From G963664935 sp963664935 (lineage in GTDB: Bacteria > Pseudomonadota > Gammaproteobacteria > Methylococcales > G963664935), in assembly GCA_963664935.2 (NCBI GenBank), contig CAXXSE010000004.1:62001-126000 (forward strand): a stretch of 64,000 bases of DNA. The letters are read 5' to 3'. The stretch's first letter is position 1. Every line of letters starts with the position of its first letter. Shown in pieces: positions 35,281 through 42,907 of the stretch. The notes beneath the pieces were generated by a model that was given only the letters and a program-made list of their open reading frames with translations, did no database searches and had not been told where the DNA came from. The translations under genes and the position numbers were made by a program.

Positions 35281-35459
35281 ATTCAGGACTTTGGGATTAG
35301 AAAGGAAGCCATGAAATTAGTCATTGTTACCCAATGGGTGAGAGCTGGAAACAGCTCAAGTCCCATCAGAGGAGGCTAGCCTACCAAGTCTGAAATGAAC
35401 CTGCGTGTAGATCCAACAGGGTCTGCATGAAGCCAGGTGTAGTGAGAGCGGAATAATTA
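35281..35459 (+). mobile_element. Possible group II intron 5' fragment
   Basis: The segment has AGAGCTGGAAACAGCTC (a short perfect hairpin), GAGGAGGCTAGCCTACCAAG, GAAATGAACCTGCGTG, ACAGGGTCTGCATGAAGCC and GTAGTGAGAGCG, which resembles sequence just before the intron-encoded ORF in some bacterial group II introns. No ORF follows. The assignment is weaker than for the other two fragments. Confidence 0.4.
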
Positions 35460-35539
35460 GGGTCAGATACAAATTAATTGCCAATCTACACAACAACCGT
35501 ATGTACGCTCATTCTTCGCATTTAATTTGTATCTAACCA
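35459..35539. repeat. Short inverted-repeat element (REP/MITE-like)
   Basis: AGATACAAATTAA (35465-35477) pairs perfectly with TTAATTTGTATCT (35522-35534), and the flanking AGGGTC / ACC extend the symmetry loosely. The element is about 80 bp and non-coding. The AGGGTCAGA start is reminiscent of short dispersed repeats in Gammaproteobacteria; a similar GGGGTCAGAT occurs near 28817. Confidence 0.55.
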
Positions 35540-35587
35540 CAATTTTCTAAAGCGTCAAAATGATTAATTTAATCTTTTCCTGGCGTC

Positions 35588-36007
35588 TTATCGGGCAGGT
35601 AAAATACGAAATTTACGTCGCCCTTCAATGCGGTAGGTTTCGAAGTCGTTGTGATTGATGGTAAATATGCTTGTCAATGATTCCCTCCGAGCCAGGTATA
35701 CCAAGGTAGCATCGGCAAAATCCATGGGGCGATCATGATATTTCTTCATCAATGTTTCGAGCGCGTTTTTATCGCCGTCGTCAATCGAAAGCATGGAGAC
35801 AACGTCCGCATTCAGCAACGACCAGGCAGCACTCATTTCGTGGTGGCTATCGCCAATCAGATGAAACAGTTCGGTGAGTACTGCGGCTGAAGTAAATAAA
35901 GGTAAACGAAAGCTGGAAAATATATCCACGCAGGGGTGATGCCAGCGGTCATCCCGGTCAAGCAGAGCAAGAATGGCGCCTGTATCGATAAGCGCTTTAG
36001 CGCGCAC
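35588..36007 (-). CDS. PIN-domain toxin, VapC-like
   Basis: A 139-residue PIN-domain ribonuclease. Acidic active-site residues are visible in ALIDTGAILALLDRDD, the TELFHL segment, and DRPMDFADATLVYLA. The end FTINHNDFETYRIEG is typical of VapC-like toxins of the DUF/COG2402 type. It overlaps the antitoxin gene by 11 bp. Confidence 0.85.
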   Translation of the reverse strand: MRAKALIDTGAILALLDRDDRWHHPCVDIFSSFRLPLFTSAAVLTELFHLIGDSHHEMSAAWSLLNADVVSMLSIDDGDKNALETLMKKYHDRPMDFADATLVYLARRESLTSIFTINHNDFETYRIEGRRKFRILPAR

Positions 36008-36287
36008 AACGTTTGGTAAGTCGCGCTCTTAGCGTATGACGTACGTTTTCCGAGCGTTTTGGATCCCCACCCGCGAACGCACCGAAGCATATTGCCGCGG
36101 CTTTATGCCGACGTGCTTGTTCTTCATTATCGTGGCTATTATCGGTTTTATAGAATTCCGAAAGCCATTCGTCAACTACCGACTCGAGCAGTTTCGCAAT
36201 ACTCATGCGTTGTTTTTTTGCAGCTTCTTCTAATGCCACCTTCATTGGCAGCGAAAGCCGCCAACTGTAGACTTCGGTTTTATTCAT
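35997..36287 (-). CDS. VapB-like ribbon-helix-helix antitoxin
   Basis: A 96-residue protein starting MNKTEVYSWRLSLPMKVALE, followed by EAAKKQRMSIAKLLESVVDEW, an RHH DNA-binding fold, and a basic C-terminal tail. It precedes the PIN toxin and overlaps it. A short ACTAC/GTAGT inverted repeat upstream of its start may be the operator. Confidence 0.78.
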   Translation of the reverse strand: MNKTEVYSWRLSLPMKVALEEAAKKQRMSIAKLLESVVDEWLSEFYKTDNSHDNEEQARRHKAAAICFGAFAGGDPKRSENVRHTLRARLTKRCAR

Positions 36288-36431
36288 GCACTACAGAGTA
36301 GTACAATTTAAGCGTATTAGTAGTCTTGTCCAATATGAAATGGCCCTGAACGGGAGCCGTGATTCCAACGTGAAACGGCCCTGTACCTGAGGAGTAATTT
36401 CTGCTCATGATGGTCACCTATGGTGATCTAT

Positions 36432-36875
36432 ATGAGTGACAAAAAGATAAAAACATTGGATGACGTCCGCATCTTTCTCTAAGGAACTGTGGAGGTTGAG
36501 TTTTCAATTACCAACAAGGAAGAGCGCTACCAGTGGATTCGGCGTACATTGGTCAAATTCAGTTATATCTCTTGCAGCAAGAACGGTAAGGGATTGATCA
36601 TCCGCTATCTGGAGCAGGTGAGTGGCTATTCTCCACGGCAAGTGAAACGGCTGGTACAGCAATACAAAAAAACCGGATACATCAAGCGCCAACAGCGTAC
36701 AGCATCGGGATTTGAACGCTTCTACCGCCCTGAGGACGCAGTGCTGTTAGCTGAGACCGACAAGCTCCATGGGACACTCTGCGGTGCAGCCACCAAGAAG
36801 ATCTGTGAGCGGATGCTTTTGATCTATGAGGATTATCGCTATGAGCGCTTAGCAAAGATTTCGGTTGCCCATCTC
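36432..36875 (+). pseudogene. Integrase-catalytic-domain transposase, N-terminal half
   Basis: ATG 36432 reads MSDKKIKTLDDVRIFL, then TAA (36480-36482), then continues GTVEVEFSITNKEERYQWIR in the same frame and a helix-turn-helix region (GYSPRQVKRLVQQYKKTGYI). It ends in RYERLAKISVAHL at the inversion point. In this transposase family the next residues are YNLRHS, which are found at the start of the inverted half. Confidence 0.85.
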
Positions 36876-36939
36876 AGTCTATTCCAATCTATAAATGGCC
36901 CTGAAACAGAGGGGTAGAGAATCTACCTGAAGAGGCAAA

Positions 36940-37737
36940 TCAGGCAATACTCCGCTCCTGCTCAAAGATGGTTTTGAAAAGTTTACGTTTGGCCTCATTC
37001 ATCTGTTTGACTGCGTCATTGTCGCTGATTGAGAAGGCAATTGCATCCAGCTTTTTAAAGGTGGTTCCCAGTTTGAGATATTGGTTTGCATCAGGTAATG
37101 ATTTGAGCTTCTCGTAGGGTGTCATCATTAACTTGTAGGGATAGCTCTTTTTCACCTTTCCTTTGTTGTCTTCTTTTGGGACAGGAAAAAAGCAAGGACG
37201 ATGGAAGTTGATATAGGGGTTGAAATACTCTCTGTGAAATTCATTAAGTTGAGGCGCCCAGTACCCCGGGATATGGTCGTACCCCAGATGTTTGCGGATG
37301 ATGGTTCCGTTCTTGGACTCGGCGAGTGCATTGTCGTTGGAATGGCGTGGGCGTGATTTGGTCAGGTCAATATGGAGCTTTCCGAGCAGTTTTGCCACGG
37401 TATGATTGATGTATTCCGAACCGTTATCCGCGTGAAATGCCAGGATGACAAAAGGGAAGATTTCGATCAGCATCTCCAGGACCGGAATCATGAAACGCTC
37501 AGTAATCCGTTCTACGGAGAATATACATTCAAATTGCGTGACTTCATCAACCGCATTGATATGGTAAACCCCTTTGATCCCATCCAGGTCGCCCTGATGG
37601 ACTGTGTCGATCCGTAGAAAGCCTGGTTTACCTTCTGAATTGGGTTTTCGTCGCTCGCCTATCTGAGAGCGTTTTGAAGCGGTTTTATCAAACTGGCGGC
37701 GCTGTCGTTGATAACACGTAGAATGACGAAGATTATA
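36940..37737 (-). pseudogene. Integrase-catalytic-domain transposase, C-terminal (DDE) half, inverted
   Basis: From 37737 the minus strand reads YNLRHSTCYQRQRRQF, GFLRIDTVHQGDLDGIKG with the first catalytic Asp, LAFHADNGSEYINH with the second Asp, and RHSNDNALAESKNGTIIRKH with the Glu. The catalytic half is intact to its stop at 36940 but cut off from its N-terminal half. An upstream extension of this frame into the neighbouring MITE supplies a fortuitous start at 37854. Confidence 0.88.
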
Positions 37738-37740
37738 GAC

Positions 37741-37966
37741 AGTCTTGTCCAATATGAAATGGCCCTGAAGAGGGGGGTAATTTCTAACGTGAAATGGCCC
37801 TGAAACCGAGAACAGATCATAAATTGAGGTTAACTTACGCTTCAGAAGTGTCAAGGAGATTCCTCCGCTACGCTACAAACTCCTCCTTGACACCTCTTCC
37901 GCTCCAGTTAAAAGGTTATTCATGATCTGTTCCCAATTTCAGGGCCATTTATAGATTGGAATAGAC
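37741..37966. repeat. 226-bp MITE, copy 2 (identical to 12506-12731)
   Basis: This copy matches the one at 12506-12731 base for base as I read it, including the nested hairpins. Its ends match those of the neighbouring IS. Its right end interrupts the 5' part of an outer-membrane barrel gene whose reading frame begins at the next base. Confidence 0.88.
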
Positions 37967-38269
37967 TTGATACCGGCCGTGTCGATGTGCGAAAACGGCG
38001 GGAATCATTTGATATCAGTCCGCGATGGTCGGTCACGCTCGGGGAAAAAACATCTTTGCAAATGGGATATTCCCACGCAGAAACAAATTTTCCGGACGCC
38101 GAAGATACCGGTTTATTCGGTTTTACTTCGGATAGCGCCGATGTCACACTCAGCTATCAATTCAATCCAAAAATTCAATTTCTCACCGTTTTAAACGCAT
38201 CGTACTTTGATAACCCCGATTTAGGCTTGAAAACGGACAATTACGGTTTTACCCTGGGTATCAGTCACC

Positions 38270-39778
38270 ATCCCTTTCAAGGTGAAATAAAACACGATAT
38301 ATCAATAGGATAGAAAATAGTTGTAGACAAGCACCTTAATCATCTGGAAAATATCAAGGGAACTTATATTCGATGATGAGGGGTAGACATGAAATTCGAC
38401 GACATTTTTCAGCGTTTTACAGAGAAAAGCCCGGTCGCCGTGAGCGTTCACATTCTGCTCGAACGGATATTCAGTCCGGACAAGCTCAATCAATGGTTTG
38501 AGAAAACAGCGGTTAACCAATATACGCGGGAGTTGTCGTTTTCGAGCCTTTTTGAATTGATGAATGGCGTGGTATTCAAAATGTTCCCTTGTGTCTTCAA
38601 TGCCTATCAAAGTGCGGACGAGACGATTGGCGTTTCGGTCACGTCAGTCTATAACAAGCTGAACGGACTGGAAGCCTCTACGTCAGCTACCCTGGTTCAC
38701 GATACCGCGCAAGAGATGACGGAGATTATCGAAGCCTTAGGCGGCCCGTGTAAACCGTGGTTACCGGGCTATCGTGTCAAAGTGCTGGATGGCAACTGTA
38801 TCGAGGCGACAGAACATCGTTTGCAGGTGCTCCAAAACACTAAGGCTGGACCCTTGCCAGGAAAATCACTGAATGTGTACGATCCCGCGTTAGAGATGGT
38901 CATCGATGTGTTCCCCTGCGAGGATGGGCATACGCAAGAGTGGGCCTTGCTGGGGACGGTATTATCGACGGTCCAGGCACGGGATATCTGGATTATGGAT
39001 CGTAATTTTTGTGTCAGGGACTTTCTCTCGGGAATTGTTGATCGTGGTGGCTTTTTGATCTGCCGCCAACATGCGTCGATGCCTTGGACGGCTCTCGGCG
39101 ATGAACGTTATGTGGGCAACACCGAGACGGGAAAGATTTATGAGCAATGGATCGAGGTCACCGATACGGCAGGGAGGGTTCGGAAATATCGTCGGATACG
39201 GGTTTGCCTGAATACCGCGACACGCGACGGTGAGCATGAGATTTGCGTGTTGACGAATCTACCGAAATCAGTCGCCGATGGCAGACTGATCGCCGAGATG
39301 TATCGTAAGCGCTGGACGATTGAAACCGCGTTTCAAGAATTGGAAGCTCATCTCCATTCGGAAATCAACACCTTGGGTTATCCGAAAGCCGCCTTGTTCG
39401 GATTTTGCATTGCCCTGGTGGCCTACAATCTATTGGCTGTTGTTAAAGCAGCGCTCCGGGCTGTCCACGGCGAAGAAACCATCGAGAATGATGTTTCCAG
39501 CTATTATTTAGCCGGTCATATTGGCAGAACCCATGAAGGCATGATGATCGCCTTGCCATCGGAGTACTGGGTTGGATTTCAAAGTCTTCCGCTGACTGAA
39601 TTGGTTGAGGTGCTCCTACAACTCGCTCATCACGTCAAATTATCCCAATTTAAAAAGCACCGTCGTGGGCCGAAAAAGCCACCGCCAAAACGTGACCAAT
39701 TTCCCAAGCAGCCACATGTCTCAACTGCTAGACTCCTTGCGGCAAAGAAAAAGAAAAAAATGGCACCTTGAAAGGGAT
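38270..39778 (+). mobile_element. IS4-family insertion sequence, 1509 bp with 13-bp target duplication
   Basis: GGTATCAGTCACC is repeated at 38257-38269 and 39779-39791. The ends are a perfect 15-bp inverted repeat, ATCCCTTTCAAGGTG at the left and CACCTTGAAAGGGAT at the right. A 10-13-bp duplication fits the IS4 group. Removing the IS and one duplication restores the barrel frame GFTLGISHLLSETL, which proves the boundaries. Confidence 0.93.
38389..39771 (+). CDS. IS4-family transposase
   Basis: A 460-residue DDE transposase. Catalytic residues are visible in VKVLDGNCIEATEHR, WIMDRNFCVRDF and the YREK-type signature YRKRWTIETAFQELE. The C-terminus is rich in lysine. The frame is intact and sits between perfect terminal repeats, so the element may still be active. 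Confidence 0.92.
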   Translation: MKFDDIFQRFTEKSPVAVSVHILLERIFSPDKLNQWFEKTAVNQYTRELSFSSLFELMNGVVFKMFPCVFNAYQSADETIGVSVTSVYNKLNGLEASTSATLVHDTAQEMTEIIEALGGPCKPWLPGYRVKVLDGNCIEATEHRLQVLQNTKAGPLPGKSLNVYDPALEMVIDVFPCEDGHTQEWALLGTVLSTVQARDIWIMDRNFCVRDFLSGIVDRGGFLICRQHASMPWTALGDERYVGNTETGKIYEQWIEVTDTAGRVRKYRRIRVCLNTATRDGEHEICVLTNLPKSVADGRLIAEMYRKRWTIETAFQELEAHLHSEINTLGYPKAALFGFCIALVAYNLLAVVKAALRAVHGEETIENDVSSYYLAGHIGRTHEGMMIALPSEYWVGFQSLPLTELVEVLLQLAHHVKLSQFKKHRRGPKKPPPKRDQFPKQPHVSTARLLAAKKKKKMAP

Positions 39779-40312
39779 GGTATCAGTCACCTACTTTCCG
39801 AAACATTGACGGGGTCCTTGAACCTGGGAGGACGTCAGACCAAAACCCGGTTTTCAGACGGCATTGATGAGGTTGATTCCACCGGTTTCACGGGTTCGAT
39901 GAATTTAAACTATCAGTATGATTCCGGAAGCATTCAAGCTGATTTTTCAAGCGATATTCAACCCTCTGGATCGGGTAATTCCAACCAGACGGACGAGCTG
40001 TCTTATTAGCTGGTCGCGGCAATTATCCGAAAAACTGGATTTTTCTTTGTCGACTTCCATTAGACGCAGTACCGAGGTTAATACACAGACGGATAGCGGT
40101 GATGATGATCGAATTTTTTTTAACGCATTCCCCCCAACTGACTTGGCAATACAATCAAAGAATGTCTTTTGTATGCGGGTACCGGTATAGTCGTCAAGAA
40201 CTTGAGAATAGCCCATCGGCTGATTCCAATTCCGTTTTCGCTACCATTAATTATCGATGGCAACCGTTATCAATATCCAGATAGACAGCCTTTAAATCAC
40301 AATTAGTAAGAA

Positions 40313-40817
40313 ATGGAAGAAGAAGACTTTTAAGGGCCTTGGCGATTATTTAGCGGCCCTAAAACGGCATAAGGTCAAAATGATTGTAACCCTATTGGCC
40401 ATCTTGATATGCAGCACCTCGGTGGCTTTTTTACTCCCTTCGATCTATCAATCAACCGCGATAATTTTGATTGAACAGTAGGAGATTCCACAGGACTTGG
40501 TAAGAACAACCGTCACCAGTTATGCCGATCAACGTATACATATACTAGTCATCAGTCAGCGGGTGATGACCCGTGGTAATTTATCTAAAATCATTGAAAA
40601 ATTTGAGCTTTTTAAAATAAAACTCAAGAAAGAAGGTCTTGTATCGGTACTCGAATCAATGCGCGAAAACATAAACCTCAAGATGATAAGCGCGGAAATT
40701 GTTGATCTCGTCAAGCTTGATCCTTATCGGGGCGATTATTATTTTTCATTTCTTTATCAAACCGCTGGATGTTGCCTGGTTCATTTTCCAGCGTCGATTA
40801 AACCTGATATAAGGCTA
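40313..40817 (+). pseudogene. Wzz/GumC-type polysaccharide chain-length determinant, broken
   Basis: ATG 40313 begins MEEEDF, where one extra T (TTTT) shifts the frame. The correct frame reads KGLGDYLAALKRHKVKMIVT, a TM helix (LLAILICSTSVAFLLPSI), then YQSTAIILIEQ, TAG, EIPQDLVRTTVTSYADQRIH and SQRVMTRGNLSKIIEKFELF. The end is degraded and the C-terminal half with the second TM helix is missing. It directly precedes the tyrosine kinase gene, the usual order. Confidence 0.8.
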
Positions 40818-41630
40818 ATGGAACGACTTCAAAAAGCACTCGAGAAAGCCCGAAGGGAACGCACTTCGGCTGCTCCGAAGCAGGAAAGAGCAATAAATCC
40901 TGGTGTGCCGGGACCATCTCTAAGCATTGGGATTGAATATACCCAAACGCAAATTATCCCAATATCGCCCCTGAATATACAAAATAACCGCGTCTTATTC
41001 CGCCAGCAAGACGCACCCGTCATTGACGCTTATAAGGTTCTACGAACCAAGCTGCTGCAAAAATTGAAAGATAAGAATTGGAATACGGTTGCGGTGACCA
41101 GCCCGACACAGGGCGCTGGGAAGACACTGACCACCGTCAATCTAGCCATCAGCTTGGCAATGGAAATGAATTACACGGTTTTGCTGGTCGATCTCAACCT
41201 AAAACAACCGTCCATCCACAAATATTTCGGTATCGAAGTTTATTCGGGGATTTCGGACTATCTTCTGTCGAATACGCCGATCGGAAATCTGCTGATAAAT
41301 CCAGGTATCGATGGCTTGGTATTTCTGCCTGTCGGCGATCCTATTCATCATTCCTCGGAAATGCTCTCAGCGCCGAGAATGCTTCATTTGATTAACGAGT
41401 TAAAAGACCGTTACACCAACCGGATTATAATATTTGACATGCCTTCCATATTACCTTTCGATGATGTGTTAGTCCTGCTTCCCTATGTCGATTCGAGTAT
41501 ATTAGTGGTCGAAGAAAGTGTGAATACCCCGGACCAGATACGGCATTGCCTTGAAACCCTGGAGGGTGAGAAATTTTTAGGTACGGTGCTCAATAAATCC
41601 ACTCTTCCCCGCCAGAATTACTATTACTAA
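40818..41630 (+). CDS. Tyrosine autokinase of an exopolysaccharide system (CpsD/XrtA-associated type)
   Basis: A 270-residue bacterial tyrosine kinase. ATG 40818 gives MERLQKALEKARRERTS, the usual start of XrtA-associated kinases. It has Walker A SPTQGAGKT, the second motif LLVDLNLKQPSIHKYFG, and a Walker B-like IIIFDMPSILPFDDVL. The C-terminus RQNYYY is a tyrosine cluster for autophosphorylation. The second motif has DLN where DAD is usual. Its partners (barrel, Wzz) are dead, so the kinase may be orphaned. Confidence 0.85.
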   Translation: MERLQKALEKARRERTSAAPKQERAINPGVPGPSLSIGIEYTQTQIIPISPLNIQNNRVLFRQQDAPVIDAYKVLRTKLLQKLKDKNWNTVAVTSPTQGAGKTLTTVNLAISLAMEMNYTVLLVDLNLKQPSIHKYFGIEVYSGISDYLLSNTPIGNLLINPGIDGLVFLPVGDPIHHSSEMLSAPRMLHLINELKDRYTNRIIIFDMPSILPFDDVLVLLPYVDSSILVVEESVNTPDQIRHCLETLEGEKFLGTVLNKSTLPRQNYYY

Positions 41631-41754
41631 AACAGAGAACAGGATGCTATTCGTATTTGTAAACAAATTAAAGACAACACCAATATTGATATTTCATTGA
41701 CAGCGGGTTAGGGGTGATTCGTGTTCAGATCGGACTGAAAAAAATTCCATCATT

Positions 41755-41780
41755 CCAGAATATTGGACCGATTATTCTGG
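41755..41780. repeat. Inverted repeat in the long intergenic region
   Basis: CCAGAATA and TATTCTGG are separated by 10 bp. It lies about 125 bp after the tyrosine kinase gene. It has no T-run, so it is a weak terminator candidate at best. Confidence 0.35.
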
Positions 41781-42414
41781 GTAGTACTCGGCGCGACCTG
41801 CTTAGAAACCGCTGAATCGGTTGAAAATTCTATCACCTCGGTTTCACGCATTTAATAGCCGAGGGTGAAATCAGGTTGTCAGAAATTGCCTTCACTTGCC
41901 CAGCTGATTCGTGAAAAAAGTTCAGGTTGTGAGGTAGTGGATGAGGCCATGCACTAGGATTTATAGGGGATACGGTCAAATGTACAGGTAAAAACAAGCC
42001 CTTGCTCCCCTATATCATCCCCTCCCTTGCAAGCCGGGCAAATAATCGCACGAATGTGAGTTTAAGAACATTACCCGAATGTACTAGTACATTCGGGTAA
42101 TGAGGATTTGGATAGGAGCCAGCGCTAACACACGAATCGCCATTTAAACCTTAAACGCCATGATCGACCCCAATTTCTATCATCATGGGGCAAACCAATC
42201 TTCCCGCATCATTAAAGTCGGCAATAGTAAATGACATTTTGCTTTTCACTTAATTTTTACGCACATCGAGCCCAATTCTTTCGACGATGGCTTAAATTAG
42301 CCAATTTATAGAGGTTGTCTTGGATTGCGGTTTTGATTCGTGCTTGCATTATTTCGGTAACATGGTAAATTTCCTCTGTTCAGGAAAAAATCAAGCCATG
42401 AGAGAGGAGGACAA
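41781..42414. other. Gene-poor stretch of about 630 bp
   Basis: I see no coding frame with family resemblance on either strand. The only notable structure is the perfect palindrome at 42069-42102. The last 30 bp hold a strong ribosome-binding site (GAGAGGAGGAC) for the gene at 42415. Confidence 0.5.
42069..42102. repeat. Perfect 34-bp loopless palindrome
   Basis: CATTACCCGAATGTACT is followed immediately by its exact reverse complement. There is no spacer, so a hairpin would have to open at its centre. It is not next to any gene end (about 310 bp before the next start). Confidence 0.8.
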
Positions 42415-42843
42415 ATGAGCGAAATAAAAATTGGAGATATTATTTCCAACGTAAAAGATGCTATCGGTAATATTATGGATTTTCGTGAGGAGAATCCTAA
42501 GGTTTTTTATGGGGGCATCGGTACGGTAGTAGTTGTGGTGTTATTGTTTATGGTGTTGACTCCCGCGGGAACGGACATTGAAGGTCCCAAAATTACCATA
42601 GGTAACGTATATACGATTGCCGCTCCCAATGGTGGTCCAGCTAATTTAACGGCTTCTCCGGTATTTAGCTCGGCCGATTACGCCGGTGAAGATTCCGTAA
42701 ATGTCTGCCAAGTTAAGCCCGGTACCAAAGGCAAAGTTTTGGAATCACGCTTCGTGACGTACATTGATTATGTCAGATTAGAGATTTTAGACGGCGATTG
42801 CATGGGCAAAAAAGGCTGGACTTCGTCGGTCAGTTTAAGGTAG
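42415..42843 (+). CDS. Hypothetical membrane-anchored protein with SH3-like C-terminal domain
   Basis: A 142-residue protein. A short acidic cytosolic part (IGDIISNVKDAIGNIMDFRE) precedes one TM helix (TVVVVVLLFMVLT), then a periplasmic region that ends KGKVLESRFVTYIDYVRLEI and GWTSSVSLR, which looks like an SH3b-type fold with two cysteines likely bridged. The start follows a strong Shine-Dalgarno. It converges on the ybbP-type gene. The family is not recognised. Confidence 0.6.
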   Translation: MSEIKIGDIISNVKDAIGNIMDFREENPKVFYGGIGTVVVVVLLFMVLTPAGTDIEGPKITIGNVYTIAAPNGGPANLTASPVFSSADYAGEDSVNVCQVKPGTKGKVLESRFVTYIDYVRLEILDGDCMGKKGWTSSVSLR

Positions 42844-42907
42844 CTCAGCGGATCAAAGAGATTGGTTCGGGGGTTTGATTACCCCCCAACCACCCCCTTT
42901 TAATCGC

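Larger units (their letters stand above)
36322..37740. mobile_element. Integrase-type IS element rearranged by internal inversion
   Basis: The left terminal repeat (AGTCTTGTCC...AATGGCCCTGAA) is at 36322-36350. The first half of the transposase follows on the plus strand to 36875. There the right terminal repeat (AGTCTATTCC...AATGGCCCTGAA, 36876-36906) appears in inverted position, followed by the second half of the transposase on the minus strand, ending at 37737. The right half of the element, with its end, has thus been flipped in place. The 226-bp MITE with the same ends begins 3 bp later. Confidence 0.8.
37967..40284 (+). pseudogene. Outer-membrane beta-barrel protein of an exopolysaccharide (PEP-CTERM/XrtA-like) system, broken
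   Basis: The frame opens directly at the MITE end (TGRVDVRKRRESFDISPRW) and runs through amphipathic strands (TSLQMGYSHAETNF, ADVTLSYQFNP) to GFTLGISH at the IS4 target site. After the IS it resumes in frame as LLSETLTGSLNLGGRQTKTR. Frameshifts occur near 40007 and in the C6 run near 40130 before the last strands (MSFVCGYRYSRQE, FATINYRWQPLSISR) end at 40284. The style matches TIGR03016-type barrels. The 5' end is lost. Confidence 0.75.

Noticed and set aside
35248..35281. GCTTAAC...GTTAAAT after the PemK-like toxin as an attC
   Set aside because: The two boxes are only 33 bp apart end to end, and the sequence between them does not fold; too short for a functional site.
36940..37854. A complete 304-residue transposase starting at 37854
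   Set aside because: Its first 39 residues are encoded by the neighbouring MITE; family sequence begins only at YNLRHS (37737).
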